Assembly: GCF_038443385.1 (NCBI RefSeq)
Contig: NZ_CP151726.1
Span: 3,720,001-3,784,000 of the forward strand
Source of the DNA: Stieleria varia
GTDB taxonomy: Bacteria > Planctomycetota > Planctomycetia > Pirellulales > Pirellulaceae
Length of the DNA: 64,000 bases
Direction of reading: 5' to 3'
The position numbers and the translations under genes are program-made. Below, in pieces: positions 42,057-52,027 of this stretch (position 1 is the stretch's first letter; each line of letters begins with the position of its first letter). The notes below the pieces were generated by a model, which was given only the letters and a program-made list of their open reading frames with translations, did not search any database and was not told the DNA's origin.

Positions 42057-42218
42057 CGATTGCAGATCAAGCAGTCACTACAATTCTCACGCCGCAACCC
42101 CCACAGCACTGACGTGCAAACGCCATACCGAAGCCGTTATGATATTTGACGATTCACCAGTCGTCTCAGGCTGATGATCTCAGCGGGGACGCAGAATTTG
42201 AGCTGTCGGATCGAGCAC

Positions 42219-45200
42219 TCATTGGATTCTCCATTGTCCCCACAGTTTTGGTGTCAATTCGGCTTCGCTGGGGACATCGGCGGTGATGGCGGTGGCTTTG
42301 TTGCTCCAGTAGACACGCTGCGTCGTTTGGCCGTTGGAGCCTCGCAGGACCCCGATGTCGCCACGGATGATGTCGCCGGAGTTTGGTGCCAAATGCAGCG
42401 TTGCAAGGGGGACGCTGATTTCGTAGCTGCCCGCCGCATTGGTGGCAAATGAAACTTGCGAGGTGACATCCTCAACGACGTCGATGTAGATTGTTCGCCA
42501 GGGGCTACTGAACGCGACGGGTTGGCGGGTCCCTGGGACTTTGGCGCGATAGAGCAACGCTCGTAGCTCGCCTTTGATTTGCGTGACCAAAAGCCGTTGA
42601 TCGGTGTCCGTTTGCAGCATCAGATCCAGGCAGCCGCCGGTCTTGAACAGTGCGTTGGGAGTCTCGCCGCTGTTGCTCAATAGGTTTTCTTCGGTCGTAC
42701 GCCAGGCTGCGTAGAGCCGGTCGTCGGCGATGCAGAGTGAGCCGCTGACTTCGTACGGCCGCGAGTCGCTGTTGAAGTTTGCTTTGGTGCCCCGTCGGTC
42801 GATCATGGCCCAGTCGGAGGTGGCTGGCCAATCATTCAGCTGTCCATCGACCGTCGGCGGTGCGGGTTTCAATGGCACGTTCAGGATGCCGGTGCCGTGG
42901 TTTTTTTGCCGAGTGGCTTCTACGAGTTCAAACCACTTGAGAGCCTTCTTGAGATCACTGCTGGAGATCTTGAGTTTTTGATCGGGCAAACGTTGCAGGG
43001 ATTCGAGTCCATCGACACGCACCAAGCTGGTGCGTCCGCCGTCGACGAGATAGACCCTGTTGTCTGGTGTCCGCGTCATGCTGGGCCAAAAGTTTTCGTC
43101 GTGCAATGACACGTCGGTGACATTCATGTTGCGAGTGGCGACGGGCGCAGCCCAGTTGGGACGCAGCCGAATGTCGTGAAACAAAGTACTCACGAACATG
43201 CCGTCCGCAGTGAAGAGATACATGTTTCCCATGTTGCCATTGATACCGAACACCGGACCGACGGGGCTCTTGATGAAATCGCCGAGCAGCCGCGTATGGC
43301 CGACGACCATACCGGGGCGATCGGGCACGGCGGCTTCGTGACTGGCATGAAGTCCAGGCCAAGGGCTTGGGTAACTCCACCGTGGCTCACCTTGAAACAT
43401 TCCACCGATCCCGTGCGGCGAAAAGGGCTCGGTCGCATTGGTTGAAACTGTCCAACCGTGGCGGTGGAGCGATTGATTCCCGCCACTGGATGGTGGTCTG
43501 CCACACGCGGGTCCGAGACGCACAGGTCGAAATTCGTAATGCGGAACGCCGTGTGTATCGATGCTGGTAGGGCTGAACATCACGGTGTCTTCGCCCATTC
43601 GCGAAACAACAAACTCGAGATCGTCGGTCACGGTAACGCCACGAGCTTTGCCTTTGCCCATCTGTATTTCGTCAGGCTGTGGTGTACCGTCAGCGCTGGT
43701 GTCGATCCAGAGAAACGTGGCATGTTTGTCCGACGGCGGATTAGATTGCTCGGGCAGGGAGTCTTCGGGCCACGACGAACGGAATTCCGCTTGCTCGCGG
43801 AGATACTGCCATGAATGTGCGTCACCCATCGCGGCGACGAGTCGAGTTTCAATGCCCGTGTCAAGCCAGATGAAGGAGACGTTGTCACCGCCGGTCGGTG
43901 TGTGCGTATAACAACTGGTAAAGTATCGTCGGCCATCGCCCATCGACGGATACAGAGGCCAGTCGGGTGAGAAGTGGCCGTAGTGGGCTTCGAGGATCGG
44001 ATCGGGCCGTGCAAAGACACGCTTGAGTGAGTCGCTGCCGTTTTCCCAGTCCAGCGTGAACTCAAGTCCCTTGTAGAAGAATGCGTTCGCATCGCGTGAA
44101 TCGAGTACGCCGCCGCCGCCGTACTCGGTGGGCCCGTAGAAGGTGCGCAGCAGCTCTCCGTCCGGCGACCACACCGAGACGCGTCGTGGGAAGTTGTCGT
44201 TTTCGGCAACCCAGAGTCGACCTTGCGAATCGAGCGCGAGACCATTGGGATGGTTCATGTGTTGCGGATCATACGGGCCGACCTCTGGTACTCCCGCTTT
44301 GCCGATCGCGGTGAGCAGTGCTCCGGTGGGAGAGAATACTTTGATTTGGTGCGAGTTACCCCGGTCACTGATGAAAAATCGTCCCTCGGCATCGATCGCA
44401 ATATGTCTTGGATCCTCCAGTTCTGTCGCAATGATCGTTTTTGATTGAGATGACTTGGCCGAAGCATAGGCAATCAATTTGTCTCCACTGAGCACGAGCA
44501 TTTGGCCCATTGCGTCAAAGATCACACCGCGAGGGTTGTTCACTGCGAGCCGGCCTGAGATGGTTCCAGACCTAGCGTCAATGAACAGCAACTCGTTCTG
44601 CCGTAGCATCGAGCAGACCAGGAGGCCGTCGTGCACGGCGAGTCCGCTCAACACAAACTTGCGATCTCCGCCCTCGAAACCTTCGATCGGCGTGGGTCTG
44701 GGATCGTTGGGACTCTTGGGCCGAGGGTCACCGCCCAACTTGGTCGTGAAGATCGGCTGGTCGCCGAGCGATTTTGTCTTAGCCGTCAAGCGCAGCTCGC
44801 CTTCCCACACCGAGCCGACGTAACAAAGGTGATCGGGATCGGCATTCGGCCCCGAGTCGACCGCTAAAGTCGGCGCACCGGTCCAATGGCCGCCGACCCA
44901 ATGCTGACCGCCGATTTTGGTGCCGTCTTCGAGTAACCATTGCAAACCGTGCCCGCCTTCGGCGACATAGCAACCCATCAGGACAATGGGTTGTCCGTCG
45001 GTGGTTCGACTGCCGGGCACACAAGCGATACTGGTCGGCGGCGTGTGCGTGGTGAGCCAGCATCCGGTGTTGTCCGCGGTTGTCCAAGCAGGCTTGCCGG
45101 CGTTATAGATGCTGAACTCGTAGTGCAAGCTCAAGGGTTTGCGATACAGACCACGCACCGTGTATTCACCCGGAGCGACCGGGCGTGAGGGAATGTGGTA

Positions 45201-46541
45201 GACGCCATGCCGCGCCGCCTGTGGATCACGCAGCAAGTCGTCGCTGCCGTCCCACCAAGCAACGTTCTCGCCCGCGGGGAACGGAGTTTCGCTGACAAGG
45301 TTTCGCACGCGACGCCCCTCATGATCGTCGATCACGAGCGTCACAAGGCCCGCCTCTGGCAGTGTGAATCTGACGGGAATTGGCGGTGGCTGCTCAAGAG
45401 ATTTTGGTAAGACGAGGCTCGCAAGTGCGGCGTCCGAAATCGACGACAAGGTCATCAGTTCACCAAGCCATACGCGACGTCCGTCTTTGATTTTGCCAAC
45501 GACATGAGAATGTTTTTCGCTGCTGGGCGAAGTGATCCGAATACGCAACGCTCGTGTGTTGATCTCGCGATCCAATGCAATCCAGTTCGGACCAAGCTGA
45601 CTTGGGTACCAAGATTGCAAGTCGCGACCGATGCCGACAGGGACCCACGATGCGTCGGTGGCCTCACGAACGTTTGCTTCATCGGTACCGATGAACGCAT
45701 CGATCTCGCATTCTGAAAAACCCGGCCACAAAAGGCAAAGGCTGCTGAGCCTTACGGGACTTGGCCAAGTGAGCGTAATGAACTCGGGATGCTCAGATGA
45801 GACCGGCAACGGCACACCCTGCTCCGCATTCTCCCACGTCTGCCAAGTTCGATTGTGCGATTCGTCCACGATTTTCATCGAGGCGTCATCGCGGGCGCGG
45901 GATTGCACTAACGCCTGAGGTGCAACATTGCCCAGGCGATTAGGCAGTAGCCAAACACCGGCGAGCTTTCCAGTCATCTCACGATCGCCGGGCGACGGGG
46001 TGTGACTGAAACGCAACGCTCGTGTCGATGTTTTCGGCGGCAACACCCACCAGCCATAGTCCCCGTCAGTGACTTCAGCGTTGGATTCCAAATCGCCGAC
46101 TAAACGTTGCGCAGCCACCCACTGCGAGTCGTCCTCTAAATCACCTGGATACATCGCATCTGGTTTCAGCACGCTCAACGAGCCGCCGCCACCGACAAGC
46201 ACACTGCCTACAGGAATGGGCTGCGTGAATCCGATGCGAAGATGCCGGGTTCCGCTCTCCCGTCCGGCACCAAACGCAACGCCTCGCCAGTGCGGTTTGG
46301 ATTGCCTGCACCAAACAACGGCTTGGGGACCAAGTTGTGCGGTTTCACGGTCGTCCTGAATCAGGGACTCGGACTGTCCGGCAATGCATTGAGCGAAAGT
46401 AGCAGGGTCAAGCAAGTCAGCGTCCAGCCCGCTAAAATCCTTGACGTTGGCTGTTTGTGCGGATGAGGAGTGAATTCCTACGACTACAAATACCGTCAGC
46501 AAGACAAGATTACTCAATCGCATGATGAATCTGAGTGGCAT
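42219..46541 (-). CDS. Giant exported NHL-propeller protein with FlgD-like and CBM9-like domains
   Basis: The start is ambiguous between ATGs at 46541 and 46523, giving about 1440 or 1434 residues; a signal peptide covers the beginning. A first part (about 30-390) has discoidin-like beta strands. A FlgD-like Ig domain follows (about 400-490, PVRFTLPEAGLVTLVIDDHE). NHL-type propeller blades lie at about 690-830 (IAIDAEGRFFISDRGNSHQI, HPNGLALDSQGRLWVAENDN). The C-terminal 220 residues resemble a CBM9-like sugar-binding domain (PTVDGQLNDWPATSDWA and VPLATLHLAPNSGDIIRGDI). Such proteins are common in planctomycetes and probably bind or process polysaccharides; no catalytic motif was identified. 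Confidence 0.87.
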   Translation of the reverse strand: MPLRFIMRLSNLVLLTVFVVVGIHSSSAQTANVKDFSGLDADLLDPATFAQCIAGQSESLIQDDRETAQLGPQAVVWCRQSKPHWRGVAFGAGRESGTRHLRIGFTQPIPVGSVLVGGGGSLSVLKPDAMYPGDLEDDSQWVAAQRLVGDLESNAEVTDGDYGWWVLPPKTSTRALRFSHTPSPGDREMTGKLAGVWLLPNRLGNVAPQALVQSRARDDASMKIVDESHNRTWQTWENAEQGVPLPVSSEHPEFITLTWPSPVRLSSLCLLWPGFSECEIDAFIGTDEANVREATDASWVPVGIGRDLQSWYPSQLGPNWIALDREINTRALRIRITSPSSEKHSHVVGKIKDGRRVWLGELMTLSSISDAALASLVLPKSLEQPPPIPVRFTLPEAGLVTLVIDDHEGRRVRNLVSETPFPAGENVAWWDGSDDLLRDPQAARHGVYHIPSRPVAPGEYTVRGLYRKPLSLHYEFSIYNAGKPAWTTADNTGCWLTTHTPPTSIACVPGSRTTDGQPIVLMGCYVAEGGHGLQWLLEDGTKIGGQHWVGGHWTGAPTLAVDSGPNADPDHLCYVGSVWEGELRLTAKTKSLGDQPIFTTKLGGDPRPKSPNDPRPTPIEGFEGGDRKFVLSGLAVHDGLLVCSMLRQNELLFIDARSGTISGRLAVNNPRGVIFDAMGQMLVLSGDKLIAYASAKSSQSKTIIATELEDPRHIAIDAEGRFFISDRGNSHQIKVFSPTGALLTAIGKAGVPEVGPYDPQHMNHPNGLALDSQGRLWVAENDNFPRRVSVWSPDGELLRTFYGPTEYGGGGVLDSRDANAFFYKGLEFTLDWENGSDSLKRVFARPDPILEAHYGHFSPDWPLYPSMGDGRRYFTSCYTHTPTGGDNVSFIWLDTGIETRLVAAMGDAHSWQYLREQAEFRSSWPEDSLPEQSNPPSDKHATFLWIDTSADGTPQPDEIQMGKGKARGVTVTDDLEFVVSRMGEDTVMFSPTSIDTHGVPHYEFRPVRLGPACGRPPSSGGNQSLHRHGWTVSTNATEPFSPHGIGGMFQGEPRWSYPSPWPGLHASHEAAVPDRPGMVVGHTRLLGDFIKSPVGPVFGINGNMGNMYLFTADGMFVSTLFHDIRLRPNWAAPVATRNMNVTDVSLHDENFWPSMTRTPDNRVYLVDGGRTSLVRVDGLESLQRLPDQKLKISSSDLKKALKWFELVEATRQKNHGTGILNVPLKPAPPTVDGQLNDWPATSDWAMIDRRGTKANFNSDSRPYEVSGSLCIADDRLYAAWRTTEENLLSNSGETPNALFKTGGCLDLMLQTDTDQRLLVTQIKGELRALLYRAKVPGTRQPVAFSSPWRTIYIDVVEDVTSQVSFATNAAGSYEISVPLATLHLAPNSGDIIRGDIGVLRGSNGQTTQRVYWSNKATAITADVPSEAELTPKLWGQWRIQ

Positions 46542-46641
46542 GTAGGCATTCTTGTCCCTTGGTTGAGGTGACACGGGGAATTAAACGGTGGTGGCAAGAA
46601 AACGTGTCAATACCAAACTTATAGCAGACCAGACTTAGGCT

Positions 46642-49600
46642 CTACACCGTATCCGGAGGATCAACGCTCAGAGACGGCAACGTGTTGGTGGCAATGTAAA
46701 CCCATCCGTTGCGTTTGTTGAGAATGTAGAGTTCTCCTCCGGGCCCCTGGCCGAATCGGAGATCCGCGCGAATCTTGCCAGCAGACGCGATGGCAACAAA
46801 ATCCTCCTCATCGTCCAAGACATCTTTGAGCGAATCACGAACGAGTGACGTTGTACTGGGATCGTTGTCGTGATCAAACAGAATGGTCAATTCCTGTGGA
46901 GTCAGCCACGTCAGGTCATCTGGAGTGTCGCGATTGGGATCGGCTGAGTCGAGCGTGGTGATCTGTTCGAGAGCCTGTGCAAAATCAATGTGGTAGGCTC
47001 GGCCATCGGTGGCGAATTCTGCAAAAATGAACTGTCCATCCAGTGCCGACGATCCGTTTTGAATCACGTGTCCGCCCGTGATGGCTTGTCCAACAAACGA
47101 TTCCCCAAATATGCCCTCGTGCCCAAGAATCGCGACGGGGAATGTGTACCCATTGGCAGCTTCGTCGGCCGGCAACGCGGCGATATTTCCGTTGATGAAC
47201 GCCTGCTCGCCCAGGTGCACGAAAACACCTTCGCGATCGGCCCAGCCATAACTCGCGCCGGCCACCACGATGTTCACTTCCTCGACATTGTCGCGTCCGA
47301 TGTCGGTGACCAACAAATGAACATCCCCGGTGGCGTCTTGGGCGAAAGCCAGATTGTGCGGATTGCGGAATCCAACCGCGTAGACTTCGTCAGGATACCG
47401 CGTGTCGTCCACAAAGGGGTTCAAATCGGGGGTTGAGTACGGTGCCGTATCGGTTGCCAATGGATCGACACGCAGAATCTTGCCCAGTGCATCGTTGTTT
47501 AAGCCATCGCCTGCAATCGCGGACTGCACACTGCCGTCACCGACACCGACGTACATCAAACCGTAGTCTGCGTCGCCCGGTTGAGCGTACGGATTGAAAA
47601 GCATGTTCTGGATCGGGTGGTCCTCAGCAACCATCCCGATCCGGAATACTTCGCGATAGCTGTCCAAATCGACCTCAGCGGTCGCAAAATCAAAGGTCCA
47701 TTCGGCGAGCACATTGTCAACGGGTACAGGCGTCTGGGGGTCACTGAGGTAGGTGAACGTGGACGGGTCCGCCGGGCGTTCTCCGGTATACGTCGTATAG
47801 AACTTTCCGTTGGTTGCAAACTCTGGATGGAAGGCAACGTTGCGTATGCCAAACAAGGGATTGGAATTAACGACATCGAGTCCTGTGTTGGCGACAATCG
47901 CCGTCGCCACATCAAAGAGAAGTTCGACGGATGTGTTGCCGTCGGAGTCCGACACGATCTCGTAGATTTCGCCGGTGTTGTCAAAGGTGCCATCAGTCAC
48001 CACAAAGAGCCTGTTGCCAAGTGTCGCGAATGAATTCATGCGAGGTTGTCGGCCTGCCGTGTCCAACGGCAGTTTGGCAAACCGACGGACCTCAAGGAAT
48101 TTGCCCGAGGGAGTCAGCTCTGGTGCGACAGCAGAATTGATTTGGGTTTGCGGTTGCTGGTGAGATTGGTTCACCGTGATGGTCACGTCCGCTGTCGCCG
48201 GGACCAATGAGCCGTTGTTGGACATGATCGTGTAACTGAATGAATCCGTACCCACGAAATCAGTGGCAGGCGTGTAGTGCACGATTCCATCGATCAGTTC
48301 CAGATCTCCATTCTGCGTTTCCGACTGGAGGACAATGTTCGATAGGTTGTAGTCACTGAAAACATCGTTTGCCAGGACCGCCAATGGTACCGCTAAGCTG
48401 TCCTCTGGGATCGAAAACGCGTCATCGCTGATGAAGGCCCCGTGGTAATGAAAGAATCCATTGTAAAACAGGGTGTCTCCGTGACCAAAGCCATGCTGAA
48501 TCGCTCCGTCAACAACGCCCGTGCCCGCTGAATAGGTCGACGGGACCTCTGTCTCATAGCGAACCCCGTTGATCACAATGGCGTCGACAATCAGATTGCG
48601 ATCGTTCACGCCGGGGACCACAAACTCATCGGTGTTGTATTCAACACGAATTTGATTGGCCGAGACGTTTTTTCCGGCGGTGTATGTGTACGTCTCGAAT
48701 TGGTCGGTAACATCGAACACGTCCACGCGGCGACCATCTACCACGAGGTCAAAGTTCTCGGTACCCGATTCACCGCGCGCGATGATCTCGATCACGGCAC
48801 CGGTTGCGTACTGAAAATATCCATTGGTGTTGAGCGTATTGCCGATACCGTAGCCCGGCAAAATCGCTTGAGCATCGGGCGAGAATACGCCGGTAGAAAA
48901 CACGTACGGCGAATCGGTCTCGACGCGATACCCGTCGACTTCGATCCAGTCCACATTCAAGTTCGGATCAGTTACCCCGTTGGGGTCGACGACGTCATTG
49001 TCAAAAATCAAGCGAACGTCGTTCGCGGAAATGGGTGCGGTGTGAGTGTAAGAGTAGCTCTGGGTTTGAGTCGTTATATCAAACTCAGCAACATCCTGAC
49101 CGCCAATGTTCAGCTTCATGTGCTCCGTGCCTTCGTCGCCATTCGCTTGAACGATCACGGTAGAGGGCGGAGCATCGAACTCAAAAAAACCGTTGACGTG
49201 CAGGAATTCGCCGCGGAGATACCCAGGATCAATTCCCACGCCGTTGGTCCAAACCCCGGTGGAGTACGTCGATGGATCTGCCGTTGTAAATGATTGGCCG
49301 TTGACGCGGATTCCAGAGACCTGCAGATTGCGATCGATCCCGTTCTCAGGATCATAGAGGTCATTGATGAGCTCCACGCGAATGAAATCCACGGCGGGAT
49401 CGAGTACGCGATCGATCTGAGCGGTGAATGTCTCGCCGGCCGTGCTCACATTCCACGATTCGATTTCCTGGCCACCCACGGTCAGACGCATCACTTCCTC
49501 ACCGGTCATGCCGGCAGCGTCGATCTCGATGGTTGTCGCATTTTGATTGGCGTATTCAAAGAATCCGTTGGTATACAGCCACTCTGACTGAGCGAATCGC

Positions 49601-50664
49601 GGTACTGCTGCTTGGTTGAGTGGATTCCATAAACCTGTTGAGAATGTCGAGTCATCCTCGGTCTCAAAAGCCACACCATCGATTTCGATTCGATCGATCA
49701 ACAGGTTGCGGTCGCCACTGAGATCCACGAGATCATTTGTGAACAAAACACGAATTTGATCGGCCGTCACGGGAGATGCGTTTTCGAACGAGTATTGTTC
49801 GAAGGTCCGAGTCTCGACATCTCCTCCGATCCCGGAGAACTCAGCGACCGTTTGCTCGTCGATTTGCAACGCCAAGTTCTCGCTACCGGTTACGCCGGCA
49901 GCAAAAATACTGACCAATAGTGTCGAATGAAATTCTCGCCGGGCACGAGTTGAGACGACCAGGGACGCTTGCACGTCGCCTACAGTCGACTCCAATTCCC
50001 AGTCCGCATGACTGCTGTTCGCGTTAGCTGATTGCCTGCCGTAAACGGTATGTCCGGTTTGATTCGTGCTGGCCGCAACATCTGCGGACGTCAATTCAGA
50101 CAGCGCTTGCACGAACAACTCTCCGGCGGCACCCGCGGCGACATCGCAACCGTAGAGCAGAATGTCTCCGTCATCAGAAAGGGATTTTCCCCAAGCCTGA
50201 ACCGATGGCTGATGTTTCCTCAATTGAGCTTCATCAATCAACTGACCACCGAGTTGGATTGCTCCAGATCGACCGTGGCTGATGATGTGGATGCTGGGGA
50301 GTTCTTTGCGATCGGCTAGCGTTCGAGTGATTTGATCAATCGCGTTTTCCGATGGCGTCAGCAAGACGATGTCGGCGTCGCTCGCAATGCCTGCCAGCAG
50401 TGTTTCTAATTGCGGTACGTCCGCGTCGACGAAGACCAACGCCGACGGGTGGCAATCCGTGTCGCTGCTCGTAGCTATGGCGGTGTCTGAGAATGGAGAG
50501 CCTGTGGATCTGTCTGTACACTCGGCAACCACAGTGGACTGAGCGATGCCGGCGTCGGCCGCCAATAAGAGTCGAGGTTCAAGCGCGAACCCGTTAGAGA
50601 AAGCTTGGCGAAATCGGCTTCGATGAAGTCGTCGGAACCTAGTTGGGCGTTGAGAGTCAGACAT
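46642..50664 (-). CDS. Giant LEPR-XLL surface protein: DUF4347, four CBM60-like repeats, cadherin-like and sugar dehydrogenase domains
   Basis: From the ATG at 50664 the protein has 1340 residues; ATG at 50709 is an alternative. The LEPR-XLL motif LEPRLLLAAD is at 28-37. A DUF4347 domain follows (about 70-220, HIISHGRSGAIQLGGQLIDE and ILLYGCDVAAGAAG). Four repeats of about 120 residues lie at roughly 248-740, each with V.ANGDEGTEHM-like, DRNLxV..I.V.G and VNGFFxF elements, matching Ca2+-dependent xylan-binding CBM60-type modules. A cadherin-like domain (about 745-832) precedes a glucose/sorbosone dehydrogenase-type propeller (about 858-1320, DIGRDNVEEVN and GFRNPHNLAFA). It probably binds and oxidises sugars on xylan-like polymers; this is inferred. 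A 1.2 kb minisatellite lies directly upstream. Confidence 0.88.
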   Translation of the reverse strand: MSDSQRPTRFRRLHRSRFRQAFSNGFALEPRLLLAADAGIAQSTVVAECTDRSTGSPFSDTAIATSSDTDCHPSALVFVDADVPQLETLLAGIASDADIVLLTPSENAIDQITRTLADRKELPSIHIISHGRSGAIQLGGQLIDEAQLRKHQPSVQAWGKSLSDDGDILLYGCDVAAGAAGELFVQALSELTSADVAASTNQTGHTVYGRQSANANSSHADWELESTVGDVQASLVVSTRARREFHSTLLVSIFAAGVTGSENLALQIDEQTVAEFSGIGGDVETRTFEQYSFENASPVTADQIRVLFTNDLVDLSGDRNLLIDRIEIDGVAFETEDDSTFSTGLWNPLNQAAVPRFAQSEWLYTNGFFEYANQNATTIEIDAAGMTGEEVMRLTVGGQEIESWNVSTAGETFTAQIDRVLDPAVDFIRVELINDLYDPENGIDRNLQVSGIRVNGQSFTTADPSTYSTGVWTNGVGIDPGYLRGEFLHVNGFFEFDAPPSTVIVQANGDEGTEHMKLNIGGQDVAEFDITTQTQSYSYTHTAPISANDVRLIFDNDVVDPNGVTDPNLNVDWIEVDGYRVETDSPYVFSTGVFSPDAQAILPGYGIGNTLNTNGYFQYATGAVIEIIARGESGTENFDLVVDGRRVDVFDVTDQFETYTYTAGKNVSANQIRVEYNTDEFVVPGVNDRNLIVDAIVINGVRYETEVPSTYSAGTGVVDGAIQHGFGHGDTLFYNGFFHYHGAFISDDAFSIPEDSLAVPLAVLANDVFSDYNLSNIVLQSETQNGDLELIDGIVHYTPATDFVGTDSFSYTIMSNNGSLVPATADVTITVNQSHQQPQTQINSAVAPELTPSGKFLEVRRFAKLPLDTAGRQPRMNSFATLGNRLFVVTDGTFDNTGEIYEIVSDSDGNTSVELLFDVATAIVANTGLDVVNSNPLFGIRNVAFHPEFATNGKFYTTYTGERPADPSTFTYLSDPQTPVPVDNVLAEWTFDFATAEVDLDSYREVFRIGMVAEDHPIQNMLFNPYAQPGDADYGLMYVGVGDGSVQSAIAGDGLNNDALGKILRVDPLATDTAPYSTPDLNPFVDDTRYPDEVYAVGFRNPHNLAFAQDATGDVHLLVTDIGRDNVEEVNIVVAGASYGWADREGVFVHLGEQAFINGNIAALPADEAANGYTFPVAILGHEGIFGESFVGQAITGGHVIQNGSSALDGQFIFAEFATDGRAYHIDFAQALEQITTLDSADPNRDTPDDLTWLTPQELTILFDHDNDPSTTSLVRDSLKDVLDDEEDFVAIASAGKIRADLRFGQGPGGELYILNKRNGWVYIATNTLPSLSVDPPDTV

Positions 50665-52027
50665 CAAACTTTGCGCTGGCGCGGGGTTGCATTTCGAGAC
50701 ATGCCCCACGTGATCAGACGGTAGTTGAGGCCCCGCCAGTTTAAATGGAGATTCCCGAAGTGTCCGCCAGAATCGGCGAATAAGCGGCTAGCGTTCTATG
50801 GGACTGGGCTTCGCGTTGGAGTGGTAGGCTTTAGCCGATCTGCCTGCTCACTGAGACCAGGGGGCGGATCGGCTGAAGCCTACCACTCCAACCGCTGGAC
50901 TTCAGGCTCTCGCCGATCTGGCTGTTCTCTGAGACCAGGGGGGCGGATCGGCTGAAGCCTACCACTCCAACCGCTGGACTTCAGGCTCTCGTCGATCTGG
51001 CTGTTCTCTGAGACCAGGGGGCGGATCGGCTGAAGCCTACCACTCCAACCGCTGGACTTCAGGTTCTCGCCGATCTGGCTGTTCTCTGAGACCAGGAGGC
51101 GGATCGGCTGAAGCCTACCACTCCAACCGCTGGACTTCAGGCTCTCGCCGATCTGGCTGTTCTCTGAGACCAAGAGGGCGGATCGGCTGAAGCCTACCAC
51201 TCCAACCGCTGGACTTCAGGCTCTCGCCGATCTGGCTGTTCTCTGAGACCAGGAGGGCGGATCGGCTGAAGCCTACCACTCCAACCGCTGGACTTCAGGC
51301 TCTCGCCGATCTGGCTGTTCTCTGAGACCAGGGGGGGATCGGCTGAAGCCTACCACTCCAACCGCTGGACTTCAGGCTCTCGCCGATCTGGCTGTTCTCT
51401 GAGACCAGGGGGCGGATCGGCTGAAGCCTACCACTCCAACCGCTGGACTTCAGGCCCTCGCCGATCTGGCTGTTCTCTGAGACCAGGGGGCGGATCGGCT
51501 GAAGCCTACCACTCCAACCGCTGGACTTCAGGCTCTCGCCGATCTGCCTGCTCACTGAGACCAGGGGGGCGGATCGGCTGAAGCCTACCACTCCAACCGC
51601 TGGACTTCAGGCTCTCGCCGATCTGGCTGTTCTCTGAGACCAGGAGGGCGGATCGGCTGAAGCCTACCACTCCAACCGCTGGACTTCAGGCCCTCGCCGA
51701 TCTGGCTGTTCTCTGAGACCAGGGGGCGGATCGGCTGAAGCCTACCACTCCAACCGCTGGACTTCAGGCTCTCGCCGATCTGGCTGTTCTCTGAGACCAG
51801 GGGGGCGGATCGGCTGAAGCCTACCACTCCAACCGCTGGACTTCAGGCCCTCGCCGATCTGGCTGTTCTCTGAGACCAGGGGGGCGGATCGGCTGAAGCC
51901 TACCACTCCAACCGCTGGACTTCAGGCTCTCGCCGATCTGGCTGTTCTCTGAGACTAGGGGGGCGGATCGGCTAAAGCCTACCACTCCAACGGTCTTTGA
52001 GATATTCCATGCTCTTGCCAGGCCAGG
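50665..52027. other. 1.36 kb stretch almost wholly filled by a tandem repeat
   Basis: About 50665-50815 is unique DNA with the promoter side of the LEPR gene; 50816-51990 is the tandem array described separately; 51991-52027 leads into the 3' end of the exported oxidoreductase gene. Open frames on the minus strand are in-phase stretches of the repeat. Confidence 0.85.
50816..51990. repeat. Minisatellite: 15 tandem copies of a 77-79-bp unit
   Basis: The block GGATCGGCTGAAGCC recurs 15 times, starting at 50866, 50945, 51023, 51101, 51180, 51259, 51336, 51414, 51492, 51571, 51650, 51728, 51807, 51886 and 51965. The spacing varies between 77 and 79 because of a G run whose length changes. Each unit is partly palindromic, and the left edge (50816-50840) is an inverted copy of 50867-50891, making a 25-bp-arm hairpin with one mismatch. 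Between genes 50664 (start, minus) and 52028 (end, minus). Confidence 0.95.

Noticed and set aside
50880-51827. Minus-strand open frames of 80-106 codons with a 26-residue repeating peptide (ending in VSENSQIGE-like units)
   Set aside because: They come from the 78-bp unit being divisible by three; 77- and 79-bp units break the frame repeatedly, and there is no ribosome-binding site or full-length product.
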